64,000 nucleotides of DNA from Chitinophagaceae bacterium (GCA_017307755.1 JAFKGQ010000017.1:216935-280934); one strand, 5' to 3'. Shown: positions 33,001 to 41,654, counted from the stretch's first letter. The notes: a model not told the origin generated them from the letters alone. Numbers and translations are program-made.

Positions 33001-35544
33001 CTGGCTGTCGATATAGTGGATACTATTCTGGTTGGCATTGATCTCCCTGATCGGATAGGTCATATTCCACAATGCCTTAATAGACACAGGTGCTGTTGGA
33101 GCTGCAGGCACCTGGCTGCCCCAATATTTGCTCTCGGGACCAAAAGCATACGGCCATCCCATCTTGCTGACAGTGATATCATCCGGGACCACTACGATAT
33201 AATATCCCATATGACTGGCGGCAATATCCGTAGCAGGCCTGGGCAGAGGTATCTTTGTATAGTTGCTGTCACCCTTATCCCAGTAGTACACATCTCCTGT
33301 GGTGGACAAAGCCATCAGGGCATTACCGGTGGAGATCTTGGTGAACTTCACGCCGGCAGGCGTATGCAGCTTCACTGGCGCAGCCACGGCTCCCCCATAG
33401 AATTTATAATCGTCGCCCCCCCAATACCAGATGGAGCCGTCGTTACGAATGGACAAATAAGTAAAGAAATATCCGTATATAGATACGTTGCCGTTGAAAG
33501 CATTGCCATAAGCGTCCTTATCCCAGCGGGTAGCCGTATTCTTGCCCTTGTCGCCCAACCATACATATCCCTGATCGTCGAGAAGGGTGATGACATTAAA
33601 GCCCGTGGAGATATCCACCGCCTTGCGTCCATTGATAAGGTATGGCATAAACTCAACATGACCCGTGGTTGTATTATAGACAAAGCTCCGGGCGACGCCG
33701 TCTGAATATAGCCAGGCGGCTTTATACTCTGAACATCCTACTTTGACCACCACTGTACCCGCAGGCGGAGTAGAAGTCGCCGCATTTACAGTCACCGTCA
33801 CATCAGCTGTACCCGTAGCACCCTTATCATCAGTCACGGTCAGCCTGAATACATAAGCACCTTGCGCCAACCCCGTTACTGTCGTTGAAGCCGACGTGGC
33901 AGCTGTGATACCCGCTGTATTTGGACCGCTCACCTGGGTCCAGGCATATCCGGCAATGCTGCCGTCTGAGTCTGTGCCGCTACCCGTCAACGTAGCCGTA
34001 CTGGTAGGCAAAGTCACCGTTTGAGCAGTGCCCGCACTTGCCACAGGCGGTACATTGGCCGGAGCCGCCGCATTTACGGTCACCGTCACATCAGCCGTAC
34101 CCGTAGCACCCTTATCATCAGTCACGGTCAGCCTGAATACATAAGCACCTTGCACCAACCCCGTTACTGTCGTTGAAGCCGACGTGGCAGCTGTGATACC
34201 CGCTGTATTTGGACCGCTCACCTGGGTCCAGGCATACCCGGCAATGCTGCCGTCTGAGTCCGTACCGCTGCCCGTCAACGTAGCCGTACTGGTAGGCAGG
34301 GTCACCGTTTGAGCAGTGCCCGCACTGGCCACAGGCGGTACATTGGCCGGAGTCGCCGCATTCACGATGATCTGTACAGTGCTGGTAGCAGTAGAACCAT
34401 CACTGGCTGTAACTAATAATTTAAATACATAAGTTCCTGCCGCCAGGCCGTTGACAGTCGTAGACAAGGCGCCGGTAGATGTAATGTTTGCTGTATTCGG
34501 ACCGCTCACCTGCGACCAGAGATAGCTGGCAATGGTCGTGCCACCCACTGGGGTAGCCGTCCCCGTAAGTGTAAGCGGAGAAGGTAACGCAATGGTTTGA
34601 CTCCCGCCGGCGCTCACCGTGGGAGGATTGGAGGTCGGAGGAGGCGTCGAAGTGACAGCCGTCTTACGCATCGTCCACATCTGGGTCCACGAATTCATGG
34701 TTTTACTCCAGTCCCTCGCGGTCAGCGGAAAGGGCGTATTCCATACATTGGTACTATGCGTACCGCCGATGATCACGCTGTCAAAGTACCTGCCAGGCTG
34801 CGAATATTTTTTCATCAATGCCTGGTAAGCAAAAAAACCAATGGAATTGTAACCGGGATCCTGATCCCCGATTACATACAAACAACCCAGCCCACGCCGT
34901 GCGATGGTGTCCAGGTTAGGCGCCAGGGTGCCTATATTATTATCATATCCCCCATTGGCCATCGGCATGATACCGGTGATCCTTTTCCCAAGTACCGTAT
35001 CCCCCACGTTCTGCCCCATGACCACACTCCAAGTGCCACGCCCGCCGGATGAAAGACCACCCACCCATACGCAGGAAGTATCTACACGATAGGCCGTAAA
35101 AAGAGCAGGGATGGTATATTGTAATTGAGGATAGGAATAAGACCCTCCACAAAGAGCACAGTGCGGAGAGACAATTATATATTTAATGGTATCCAGCGTG
35201 ACAGGATCAATCCCATAAGGCTTAAGACCATTTTTGATCAGGTTGGGAAGAGAAGTATTAGTTACTTCTGTAATATCTGTTTTTGTGCCTTCCCCCGCCC
35301 CATGCAGAAACACATACAGGGGGTAACGTTTATTGGCATTGGCAGGAAGGAAATAATCATCCGGGTAATAGATAAGCGCCTGACCCATGGCATAACCCGG
35401 AGGAGCCACGGCTATCGGAATAACGGTCTGATTTCCAATTATTGCGCCCAAAGGCTGCGTTTGGGCTTCGAGAACACCGTTCGAACTCACCCAAAAACAC
35501 AAATAGGAGATAAGTAAGCGTAAGCGTAAACGTTTAGCTTTCAT
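30049..35544 (-). CDS. 1831-aa secreted protein: esterase-like domain, eleven PKD-like repeats, RCC1-like module, T9SS type A tail
   Basis: A signal peptide (1-27) is followed by an alpha/beta-hydrolase (PHB depolymerase/esterase-like) domain (~30-295) with Y-V-F-L-H-G-A-G-E-G and G-G-L-S-S-G-G nucleophile-elbow-like segments. Three PKD/REJ-like repeats (~300-585), an RCC1-like seven-blade module (~590-1005) and eight more repeats (~1010-1740) follow. The last ~80 residues are a T9SS type A sorting domain (K-I-Y-P-N-P-V-P ... G-F-Y-V-L-T-V-Q). Repeats carry VSGPNTA and GxYxFQLTVTD. Likely a surface carbohydrate- or polymer-acting protein; the substrate is unknown. Confidence 0.9.
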   Translation of the reverse strand: MKAKRLRLRLLISYLCFWVSSNGVLEAQTQPLGAIIGNQTVIPIAVAPPGYAMGQALIYYPDDYFLPANANKRYPLYVFLHGAGEGTKTDITEVTNTSLPNLIKNGLKPYGIDPVTLDTIKYIIVSPHCALCGGSYSYPQLQYTIPALFTAYRVDTSCVWVGGLSSGGRGTWSVVMGQNVGDTVLGKRITGIMPMANGGYDNNIGTLAPNLDTIARRGLGCLYVIGDQDPGYNSIGFFAYQALMKKYSQPGRYFDSVIIGGTHSTNVWNTPFPLTARDWSKTMNSWTQMWTMRKTAVTSTPPPTSNPPTVSAGGSQTIALPSPLTLTGTATPVGGTTIASYLWSQVSGPNTANITSTGALSTTVNGLAAGTYVFKLLVTASDGSTATSTVQIIVNAATPANVPPVASAGTAQTVTLPTSTATLTGSGTDSDGSIAGYAWTQVSGPNTAGITAATSASTTVTGLVQGAYVFRLTVTDDKGATGTADVTVTVNAAAPANVPPVASAGTAQTVTLPTSTATLTGSGTDSDGSIAGYAWTQVSGPNTAGITAATSASTTVTGLAQGAYVFRLTVTDDKGATGTADVTVTVNAATSTPPAGTVVVKVGCSEYKAAWLYSDGVARSFVYNTTTGHVEFMPYLINGRKAVDISTGFNVITLLDDQGYVWLGDKGKNTATRWDKDAYGNAFNGNVSIYGYFFTYLSIRNDGSIWYWGGDDYKFYGGAVAAPVKLHTPAGVKFTKISTGNALMALSTTGDVYYWDKGDSNYTKIPLPRPATDIAASHMGYYIVVVPDDITVSKMGWPYAFGPESKYWGSQVPAAPTAPVSIKALWNMTYPIREINANQNSIHYIDSQGDMYGLGDNANGEVGNGEELVNHTEKYATPYAWNWGKYGWMIGTPTQILPGTKWKHLFTGNTFVFYNYASDVNDSLYFWGRNKSFVGGDGVVNNQEGTWPNALDVLKPTLRTPIAVTPLQTTAYDFTPYTLKTPAKQTIITTSAVLSATATASVLKAAGKPDYGYTIVKYQWAQISGPNTATITSPNVLSTTATGLTTGTYIFSIQTTDNNTGTITSYDTIIVNNVGTGVPVANAGPDQTITLPTSSVTLTGTGQENGGTIVGYKWVQLTGPNTSTIAGATSASTGVSGLVAGTYTFQLTVTDNSGKTATAVVTITVKPAVAPGPPSANAGVDQTITLPTSSVTLTGSGSETNGTIVSYKWTQVSGPNTATIANANAASTGVSGLVAGSYVFQLTVTDNSNVTATDAMTVTVKPAIVPGPPSANAGANQTITLPTSSVTLSGSGSETNGTIVSYKWTQVSGPNTATIANANAASTGVSGLIQGIYVFQLTVTDNSNVTASDAVTVTVNPAVVTPGTPVVDAGVNQTITLPTNSVTLTGTASETGGTIVSYKWTQISGPNTANIVNNAQASTGVDGLVQGVYTFQLTVTDNSNVTASGVVKVTVNPAAVPGTPTVDAGPDQTITLPTSSVTLTGTASETNGTIVSYKWTQVSGPNTAAIANDAQASTGVSGLVQGTYIFQLTVTDNSNVTASAVIKITVNSAGANQPPVAVPGPNLNISSSVGSVPLDGSHSYDPDGTIVKYQWLQISGAGGVTITGSNTATPMIYGLEPGVYVFQLTVTDNQGATDSKTMTITVTDGGNQAPVADAGRDTTLLFPGQTSTLLDGRASSDPGGTIASYSWQQLSGPSGAVIENTSGNFTGVNGLIVGEYTFQLTVTDSKNVKATATVRVRVLSDLRNNGFVKIYPNPVPMDQAMTVEGSTDSASVMKFTIYDVQGRVVRQTMYSSQFSMFKTTLQTAGLGKGFYVLTVQFNGGGKPQSYKFIID
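33791..34366 (-). repeat. Tandem 288-bp near-identical repeats within the 1831-aa gene
   Basis: Units 33791-34078 and 34079-34366 each encode 96 residues of the second and third PKD-like repeats. They differ at only about a dozen nucleotides and at one or two residues. The other repeats in the protein are far more diverged. This is a recent internal duplication or gene-conversion tract. Confidence 0.85.
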
Positions 35545-36044
35545 AGTCTATTGGTTTTAGCATTCTAAAAGAGACTCGACAAGCGTTACGATTTCACCCA
35601 GAGTACCAATACTCACGGATTACCGCTCAAGCTTATACAATAACGAATTTGTATTTGCTTCGTAGGGTACAGGGTACGGATGTCGGCTTTTAATATCTAA
35701 CGCGATAAAGTGAAAAAACTGTGCCAAACCTGGACCTTTGTAAATTTTCTAAGGGGAAAGCTGTACGTTTTAGAAAAAATGCCTTTTTTGGGCACCTTTT
35801 ATGTCTTCCATTGAGTAGTTCCCGAAACCGGGATTCGTATTTTTTCTATTCGGGCGCGAGGTGGATGCAATATACATGCACGTTGTGAAATAAAAAACAT
35901 TATCTTTAGCGCCTGTTCAATACTAACGCTTCTACGTCCTATCCCTTTCCACCGTCCTTGAAAATCTCCTGCATTTAGATCCATCTCCTCGAAATCCCTG
36001 AAATTTCGGCTATGTCGCTTTTTACCTTTTAATTATAGAAAAAG
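35545..36044. other. 500-bp gene-free divergent intergenic region
   Basis: The region is A+T-richer than its surroundings and lies between two outward-facing T9SS protein genes. It must hold their promoters. A near-consensus -7 box (TACCTTTT, 36023-36030) lies 14 nt before the plus-strand gene. A 5-bp hairpin (TCCCG-AAAC-CGGGA, 35820-35833) and a duplicated GGGTAC (~35669-35678) are also present. No convincing RNA gene or ORF was seen. Confidence 0.6.
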
Positions 36045-37931
36045 ATGAAAAAAATCTACCCTCTTCTTGCCCTGACTTGCCTTATGCAAACCGTATTTGG
36101 TCAGGCTCCCGGCGGAATTACGACCAACCTTCAGTTATGGCTCAAATCCACTGTCGGCACCAGCACCACTACCAACGGTACTCCGCTGACATCCTGGAAC
36201 TATGCAAACAACGGCAATTCTTTCTCGGCCACCGGTACCGGCCCTGCCTATACCGATTCGCTCATCAATTTTAAGCCCGGGATAAGATTCGTCAACAACC
36301 TGATGGACGGCCCGACAGTCGCATCAGCCCCCATCGCCGCAAACAAACCGGACTACTCCATGTTCGCCGTATGGCGCTCCAATGCGCACGGGATCTTTCA
36401 GCGCATCTGGCTGCAAGCCGGCTCCAGCGGCGCCGCCGACGGATTTTCACTCGCTACCTGGAACGACACCCGTATGGGCAACGAGATCGAAACCAGCCCC
36501 TACGACTACTCCCTCACCAACCACTTCTCCGACTCGGTATGGAATATCACGCAGATCAACATACTGAATCAACCGCTGAGTGACCAGGAGATCGTCACAG
36601 ACAGCAACTACAAGACAGGCCCCACGGTATCCAACACCGATGCCCTCAACACCAACGGACCCGCAGCCAGGCACCTGGGCAACACTCTAAATGAATTAGG
36701 CTCCAAAAGCACCGCAGGCAACCAATCCCTCAACGGGGACATCGCTGAGGTCATCGTATTCGACAGACCCATCAACACAGGCGGAGAACGCGAAAAAATA
36801 TTCTCCTACCTGTCCCTCAAATACGGCATCCCCCTCAACGCCAACCTGGTGTCCTCCGCAGGGGCCACCATCTGGGACGCCACCGCCAACGCAAGCTATA
36901 CCAACGCCGTCTTCGGCATCGCCCGGGATGACGCCTCGGGCCTGCTGGTCAACAGATCCAACAGCATCGTCACCGGCACCGGCAACGGTACAGGGAGGAG
37001 CGGAAAAGGTAACTTCACCCTCTCCAATCCTTCCGCCCTCGCAGACCAGGGCTTCCTCCTCATCGGTAATGACAACGGCGGCTTCACACAATCCAGCTCC
37101 GTCAGACCCGGCGCCCAACAGTTCTCGCAAAAGTGGAAAGTACAGCAATCCGGTACTACAGGCACCGTCGATCTGGCCTTTGACCTCACCGGTCTTACAT
37201 CCACCGGCACCATCGGCGTCCCAAATAACTTTGCGCTCGAAGTCGACGTGGACGGCAATGGCAATTTCAACGACGGTACACAGTATTATGTCGCCGCAAA
37301 CAGCTTTACAGGCAATGTAGCCCATTTCACAGGCGTTACCCTGAACAACGGAAATGTATTCACCGTCCTGTCTTCCCCCACCTCCCTCCCCGTCAACTGG
37401 AGAAATGTCACCGTTGGTCTGACAGCCGGCGGCGATATCGCCATCAACTGGCAGGTGGATAACAACCAGGATGGAAAGCTATACCAGGTAGAACACTCCC
37501 TGGACGGAACAAACTTCTCCGTAATAGGCGAAGTGGCAAACAATCCGGCTGTAAAATCCTATAGCTATCTGTATGCTTCCCCCGCTGCGGGCATACATTA
37601 CTTCCGCATCCGCGAAGTCGACTTTGACGGCAGGTCTATCTACAGCAAGATCGTCAGTTTCGAAACAAAGGTTGGCCCCCTCTCCTTCCGCGTACTAAGC
37701 TCCCTGGCCGTAAGTAATTACAGCCAGTTAGAGGTCACAACGCCACAGGCAGTCGACGTCCACCTCGAACTCTGGTCCACAGGCGGCATGAGGATCTCCA
37801 CCCAGGAACAATCGATAGGCACAGGCACCACCAGGATCACAATCCCCATGAACCAGCTGGCCTCCGGTAACTACGTGCTGAAAATACAGGCAGGTTCCAT
37901 CACCCGAACAGAGAAGGTCATAAAACCATAA
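36045..37931 (+). CDS. Secreted protein with DUF8202-type domain and T9SS type A sorting tail
   Basis: 628 aa. A signal peptide (~1-20, ending F-G-Q) is followed by a large beta-rich N-terminal domain (L-Q-L-W-L-K-S, ~28-300) that ends in I-A-E-V-I-V-F-D-R-P and the Y-L-S-L-K-Y-G-I motif typical of DUF8202-containing surface proteins. Ig-like segments follow, including N-G-N-G-T-G-R-S-G-K-G. A Fn3-like region (W-R-N-V-T-V-G) and a T9SS type A CTD (M-N-Q-L-A-S-G-N-Y-V-L-K-I) close the protein. It should be displayed at the cell surface. The gene stands alone and ends in a strong bidirectional terminator shared with the convergent GT4 gene. Confidence 0.85.
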   Translation: MKKIYPLLALTCLMQTVFGQAPGGITTNLQLWLKSTVGTSTTTNGTPLTSWNYANNGNSFSATGTGPAYTDSLINFKPGIRFVNNLMDGPTVASAPIAANKPDYSMFAVWRSNAHGIFQRIWLQAGSSGAADGFSLATWNDTRMGNEIETSPYDYSLTNHFSDSVWNITQINILNQPLSDQEIVTDSNYKTGPTVSNTDALNTNGPAARHLGNTLNELGSKSTAGNQSLNGDIAEVIVFDRPINTGGEREKIFSYLSLKYGIPLNANLVSSAGATIWDATANASYTNAVFGIARDDASGLLVNRSNSIVTGTGNGTGRSGKGNFTLSNPSALADQGFLLIGNDNGGFTQSSSVRPGAQQFSQKWKVQQSGTTGTVDLAFDLTGLTSTGTIGVPNNFALEVDVDGNGNFNDGTQYYVAANSFTGNVAHFTGVTLNNGNVFTVLSSPTSLPVNWRNVTVGLTAGGDIAINWQVDNNQDGKLYQVEHSLDGTNFSVIGEVANNPAVKSYSYLYASPAAGIHYFRIREVDFDGRSIYSKIVSFETKVGPLSFRVLSSLAVSNYSQLEVTTPQAVDVHLELWSTGGMRISTQEQSIGTGTTRITIPMNQLASGNYVLKIQAGSITRTEKVIKP

Positions 37932-37935
37932 TACA

Positions 37936-37967
37936 AAAGAAAGTGCCCCTACCGGGGCACTTTCTTT
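37936..37967. terminator. Bidirectional terminator between convergent genes, overlapping a stop codon
   Basis: A perfect 14-bp stem (AAAGAAAGTGCCCC/GGGGCACTTTCTTT, loop TACC) starts 5 nt after the stop of the 628-aa gene. On the minus strand the TAG of the glycosyltransferase gene (37949-37951) falls at the stem/loop junction, so its final codons for Lys-Lys-Val-Pro-Arg are encoded in the stem itself. Confidence 0.9.
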
Positions 37968-39085
37968 ATTTCTTCTATAACACGCTCCATATACGCCTCC
38001 CAGCCAAACGGTATCACCGCCTCATGCGCCTTCAGACACATATCCGCATACGCCGGGTCCTCAAACATCCGTAACAAAGCATCCCTTAAAGGCTCCACGG
38101 CATTGCTCTCGCAATAATACCCAAACCCTATCTCCTCCCCAAAGGTCCGCGTAAACTCCTTATAAGGAGAAGTAATGACGGGAATATAAAAATACATGGC
38201 CTCGATAGTCGATGAAAAAGCACCCCACTTCTCCGTAGTGTTCACCACCACCCTGGCCCCCTGCATCAGAGAGTAATATAATTCCCGCTCCTCATCCCGG
38301 CTCTTATCCAGATAGCCATAACAATACACGCCTTCCGGCGCCTCTTCCAGATGCCGGGCCTCCATACCAATGATGTTACAACGCACATCCGGAATATACG
38401 CTTTCAACAACTTAAAGGCCTGTACGAGACAATTGGCCCCTTCGACATACTTCCTGTTGCCGATAAAAAGGATATCCTTCGATGCCTGTTTGACGGCAAC
38501 CGCCTCCGACGCGGCAACCTTTAGCTGACTGTTCACCACATTCCCCAGATACATGATGCGGGGGTTCTTATAATAAGACCGCATATGATCAGTCACCACC
38601 GGGAACAACGAAATCACCAGGTCTGCCGCCTCAATGATCTTATCCTGACGTCGCAAAGTATACCGCTCGATAAAAGAAGCCTTCCTGTTCAGGAAATATT
38701 TGAAATAATATTCAATAGTCCAATCACAAAATAATACCACCGGCACATCCACCCCCTTTACACTATGACTAAAGGAAAGAAATATAAAAGCATCCGACTT
38801 ATTGTACCGTCTCACGGCCCTCCGTATCCGTCGGTTCACCTCCCACTGATTGGCATACGTATGGATATACCTGAGAAAATACCCCTTTCTTAATTTATTC
38901 AAGACCCTCCATACGGTATGATCGTACAAACGCTCTATCCATCCGACAGGATTGATATCCACCCGGTGTACCTTGATCCCCCTGGACAGCAAAGCATCGG
39001 TAAAAAAATACGGCACGTTCGACCAGGTGCTCAATTTCTCGGAATCACCATGCGAAAATACCGTCACTTCTCTGATCTCTCTCAT
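37949..39085 (-). CDS. Glycosyltransferase, GT4-like
   Basis: 378 aa, GT-B fold. The N-terminal domain begins E-V-T-V-F-S-H-G-D. The C-terminal half has D-I-L-F-I-G-N-R-K-Y, V-R-C-N-I-I-G-M-E and the acceptor/donor segment F-S-S-T-I-E-A-M-Y-F-Y-I-P-V-I-T with the conserved Glu of GT4 enzymes. It is the last gene of a three-gene minus-strand operon (DUF707-like protein, GT-C protein, this one; 4-bp overlap then 2-bp gap), which belongs to the surface-glycan region. The final codons lie in a terminator stem. Confidence 0.83.
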   Translation of the reverse strand: MREIREVTVFSHGDSEKLSTWSNVPYFFTDALLSRGIKVHRVDINPVGWIERLYDHTVWRVLNKLRKGYFLRYIHTYANQWEVNRRIRRAVRRYNKSDAFIFLSFSHSVKGVDVPVVLFCDWTIEYYFKYFLNRKASFIERYTLRRQDKIIEAADLVISLFPVVTDHMRSYYKNPRIMYLGNVVNSQLKVAASEAVAVKQASKDILFIGNRKYVEGANCLVQAFKLLKAYIPDVRCNIIGMEARHLEEAPEGVYCYGYLDKSRDEERELYYSLMQGARVVVNTTEKWGAFSSTIEAMYFYIPVITSPYKEFTRTFGEEIGFGYYCESNAVEPLRDALLRMFEDPAYADMCLKAHEAVIPFGWEAYMERVIEEIKKVPR

Positions 39086-39087
39086 GA

Positions 39088-40794
39088 TTATAGGTGTTGC
39101 CTCCTGAGTATAAATATTTTCCCCGCCTTTGCGCTCAACAGTCTGCGATAAGGATATTCCCTTTCAACGGTATAACCGTCCACAGGGCCAAAGCTGATGA
39201 GGTACTCGTCATCCTTTACCCACCACCAGCTCTTTTTTGTCTTATCCTCTTCCAGACGCATCATGGTATCGTCATAAAGATAATAACCATTGAACTCAAA
39301 ACCGCCGTCGATACGCGCAGGACTCACATGCCCATCTCTCATCAGGTAGTTCAACGCTTCCCAGCGGGCCCTGTTCCAGGAAAAATAATTGCTGGTCTGC
39401 GTCACAGAGAACAGCCCATAAAGAAAGATCACTCCCAATGCCAGCCGGCGACCCGCCCCTGGAAGCGCGGACACTCCCGCCTTCTCTTTTAAAACATCGC
39501 CCGTCAATGCGCAGATCACAGGCACCAGCGGGATAAAATAACGATCGAAATTGGCCCCCACCTCCATTACCAGCATATACATCACCATAAAGTAATAGAG
39601 AAAGACGGCTTCAGGAGCCGCGCTGGTTTGCAGAAACCGCTCCCGCCGAAAAGAAGGAAAATATCGCACCAGCAGAAAAAGGATCCACCCGCCTCCGATA
39701 CAGCCCGCCAGGGTCACCGCCAGCCAGAATGCCGCCGACAGACTGCCCAGATGGTCCGTCTTCAGGATCATGATATCCCGAAGACTCGCAATACCCAGTC
39801 CATAAGTGTTCAGGATATTGCCGGTAAAAGGCATCAGCCGCCTGAATACAAGGAAATAACAAATACCCGCTAATAAAAAAGCCCCATAATACCATGACAA
39901 CCGCCTGCCCCCTCTTCCCAACATTCCGGGGACACAAAGGAACACCAGCGGAAAGATAAACAGACCGCAATAAATAAAGATATTCAACAGCTGCCTGGCC
40001 AAAAAAATAGACTTGGGGTAATCCGAGTACAATAAATTGAAAAATATCTGCCGCGTCCCTTCGTAATACATGACAGGAATGCCCGCATGCGCCTTCAGCC
40101 AGGCATTGTATAATAAATAGATTCCTAACGGAACAGCACATATGATCACAGCCGTCATCACCCGCTGCACAGTCCATCCTCTCCACTCCCGGATCAGGAT
40201 GCAAAAAGCAAAACTAAAAGCCGCCAATAACCCCAACTGACGGATCATAGTGGCGGCGCTAACAAAACATATGCCCCCTATCAACCACCATACCCTGGAA
40301 TGACCCCGCAAGACCTTGACAAAACAATACATCGACAACAACAACATGGAAAAGAATGGCACATCCGTCATAAAGGTATTGGACAGATTCAGATACACAG
40401 GATTGAAGAGCACGATCAGCGCCCCTATAAAAGACAGCTCCCTGCTGCCCGATAGCTCCCTGATAAGAAGATAACTGGTCAGCACACCCGCCAGACCCAG
40501 GACCAGGGTCGACAGCCGGAGGATAGTAAAAGAGAAACCAAAGATCTTGCAAAAGAGAAGCCCCCACGCCAACTGCCCGATGAGAGGCATGGAAGTGAAT
40601 CCGGCCAAATGCAGGTGATGCTCGGTATAGAGAAATTTTAACGAACGCGTATAAGACCAGTCGTCATTCAAAGGGAACTCTCCAATAGGGTTGATGATTA
40701 TCTCCGCTGCCAGGAACAGCAGGATGAGCAGCATCACCGCTATTCCATCCTTACTGCGTATTTTTTCCGCGGTCCGTGAAATAAACGAGCTCAT
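39088..40794 (-). CDS. GT-C type membrane glycosyltransferase (PMT_2/ArnT-like)
   Basis: 568 aa with ~11 hydrophobic segments and a soluble C-terminal ~100 residues. The first periplasmic loop holds the catalytic-type acidic motif F-P-L-N-D-D-W-S-Y (~39-47), and further on F-M-T-D-V-P-F-F-S, typical of PMT_2/GT39-like enzymes using polyprenyl-phosphate sugars. It is the second gene of the three-gene operon, overlapping the first by 4 bp (ATGA type). Acceptor unknown; lipid A, a protein or a lipid-linked glycan are all possible. Confidence 0.82.
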   Translation of the reverse strand: MSSFISRTAEKIRSKDGIAVMLLILLFLAAEIIINPIGEFPLNDDWSYTRSLKFLYTEHHLHLAGFTSMPLIGQLAWGLLFCKIFGFSFTILRLSTLVLGLAGVLTSYLLIRELSGSRELSFIGALIVLFNPVYLNLSNTFMTDVPFFSMLLLSMYCFVKVLRGHSRVWWLIGGICFVSAATMIRQLGLLAAFSFAFCILIREWRGWTVQRVMTAVIICAVPLGIYLLYNAWLKAHAGIPVMYYEGTRQIFFNLLYSDYPKSIFLARQLLNIFIYCGLFIFPLVFLCVPGMLGRGGRRLSWYYGAFLLAGICYFLVFRRLMPFTGNILNTYGLGIASLRDIMILKTDHLGSLSAAFWLAVTLAGCIGGGWILFLLVRYFPSFRRERFLQTSAAPEAVFLYYFMVMYMLVMEVGANFDRYFIPLVPVICALTGDVLKEKAGVSALPGAGRRLALGVIFLYGLFSVTQTSNYFSWNRARWEALNYLMRDGHVSPARIDGGFEFNGYYLYDDTMMRLEEDKTKKSWWWVKDDEYLISFGPVDGYTVEREYPYRRLLSAKAGKIFILRRQHL

Positions 40795-41639
40795 TGGCCG
40801 GAGATTTTGGAAAGACGGCTTTTTACACGTGAAGGTAGATCATAATCATTCCAGCGCTGCCGGCGCTTATGCAGGTATTCTTTACCCCTGTACCACCATC
40901 TGTACAGACGGTTGTTATGCTTATTGACAGGCAGCAGCCGGCCATATTCCGTGTAGTTCTGCCGTTTGGCGCCATAACGCGCCACGATCTCCGCCCATTC
41001 ATCATATGGGTCTACGCCTAACTTCTGATAAAGCTCCCCTTTACCCACAGGCTGCGTATGCCGCATGGTCACCGTATCAAAGACCACCAGCTTGTCTTCA
41101 GGATAACCCAATATCTTCGGCCACACCGAATCCATCCCCCAACTGCTGCGGTTGGCAACAAAGGATTCAAGACACCGCTGCAGGGCTTCCCGGCTAAACA
41201 AAGGCGCCATGACTTCTATCTGCCCGACCCACCGGCACCAGCTGTTTGCCTCCTGCTTAAAGATAGGCCAGCTGCAAAAGCTGTCCCTTGTAAGGGCCGC
41301 ACAACTGATGTACGCGCCCAGCCCCTTGCTGAGCGCAAATAGCTGGTTGATCTGACGGGTGTCGATCTCAATATCGTCATCAAGAAAATAAAAATGATCA
41401 TACTGTTGCAGCCACTCGGGGCGTATCTCCGTCAGCAGACGATGGATCATGTGATACTTGAACCCCTTCAGATGAAAAAAATGGTCAGCATCAGCATACA
41501 ACGCAGGGTTATTCACCTGCTCATGATAGAACAACAGGCAGAGCTCAAACTCTCTTTCCTCCTTATATCTCAGCCAGTATTCCTTAAAGATGGAGGCCTT
41601 GTTGCCACAGGGCGCTATAATGATATTACGTGATGGCAT
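40791..41639 (-). CDS. DUF707-like glycosyltransferase-related protein
   Basis: 282 aa, cytosolic. The centre has Y-F-L-D-D-D-I-E-I-D (~84-93), a D-x-D-type metal site, followed by a Trp/Cys-rich W-P-I-F-K-Q-E-A-N-S-W-C-R-W segment and G-M-D-S-V-W-P-K-I-L-G; these match DUF707 proteins, which look like GT-A glycosyltransferases but lack a proven activity. It heads the three-gene operon with a GT-C and a GT4 enzyme. The start is supported by a -7 box 8 nt upstream (41648-41654). Confidence 0.8.
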   Translation of the reverse strand: MPSRNIIIAPCGNKASIFKEYWLRYKEEREFELCLLFYHEQVNNPALYADADHFFHLKGFKYHMIHRLLTEIRPEWLQQYDHFYFLDDDIEIDTRQINQLFALSKGLGAYISCAALTRDSFCSWPIFKQEANSWCRWVGQIEVMAPLFSREALQRCLESFVANRSSWGMDSVWPKILGYPEDKLVVFDTVTMRHTQPVGKGELYQKLGVDPYDEWAEIVARYGAKRQNYTEYGRLLPVNKHNNRLYRWWYRGKEYLHKRRQRWNDYDLPSRVKSRLSKISGQ

Positions 41640-41647
41640 TACGGGGC

Positions 41648-41654
41648 CAAAGTA
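41648..41654 (-). promoter_or_regulatory. Candidate -7 box for the DUF707-like operon
   Basis: On the minus strand TACTTTG is a one-nucleotide-shorter TAnnTTTG, ending 8 nt before the ATG. It lies in the 76-bp divergent gap to the flippase gene. Confidence 0.35.

Noticed and set aside
35799..35984. 61-codon minus-strand open frame in the 500-bp intergenic region
   Set aside because: No homology, no promoter at a fitting position, and composition typical of chance.
36696..37325. 209-codon minus-strand open frame opposite the 628-aa gene
   Set aside because: It is Cys/Gly/Ala-rich, with no recognisable fold, and antisense to a supported secreted protein.
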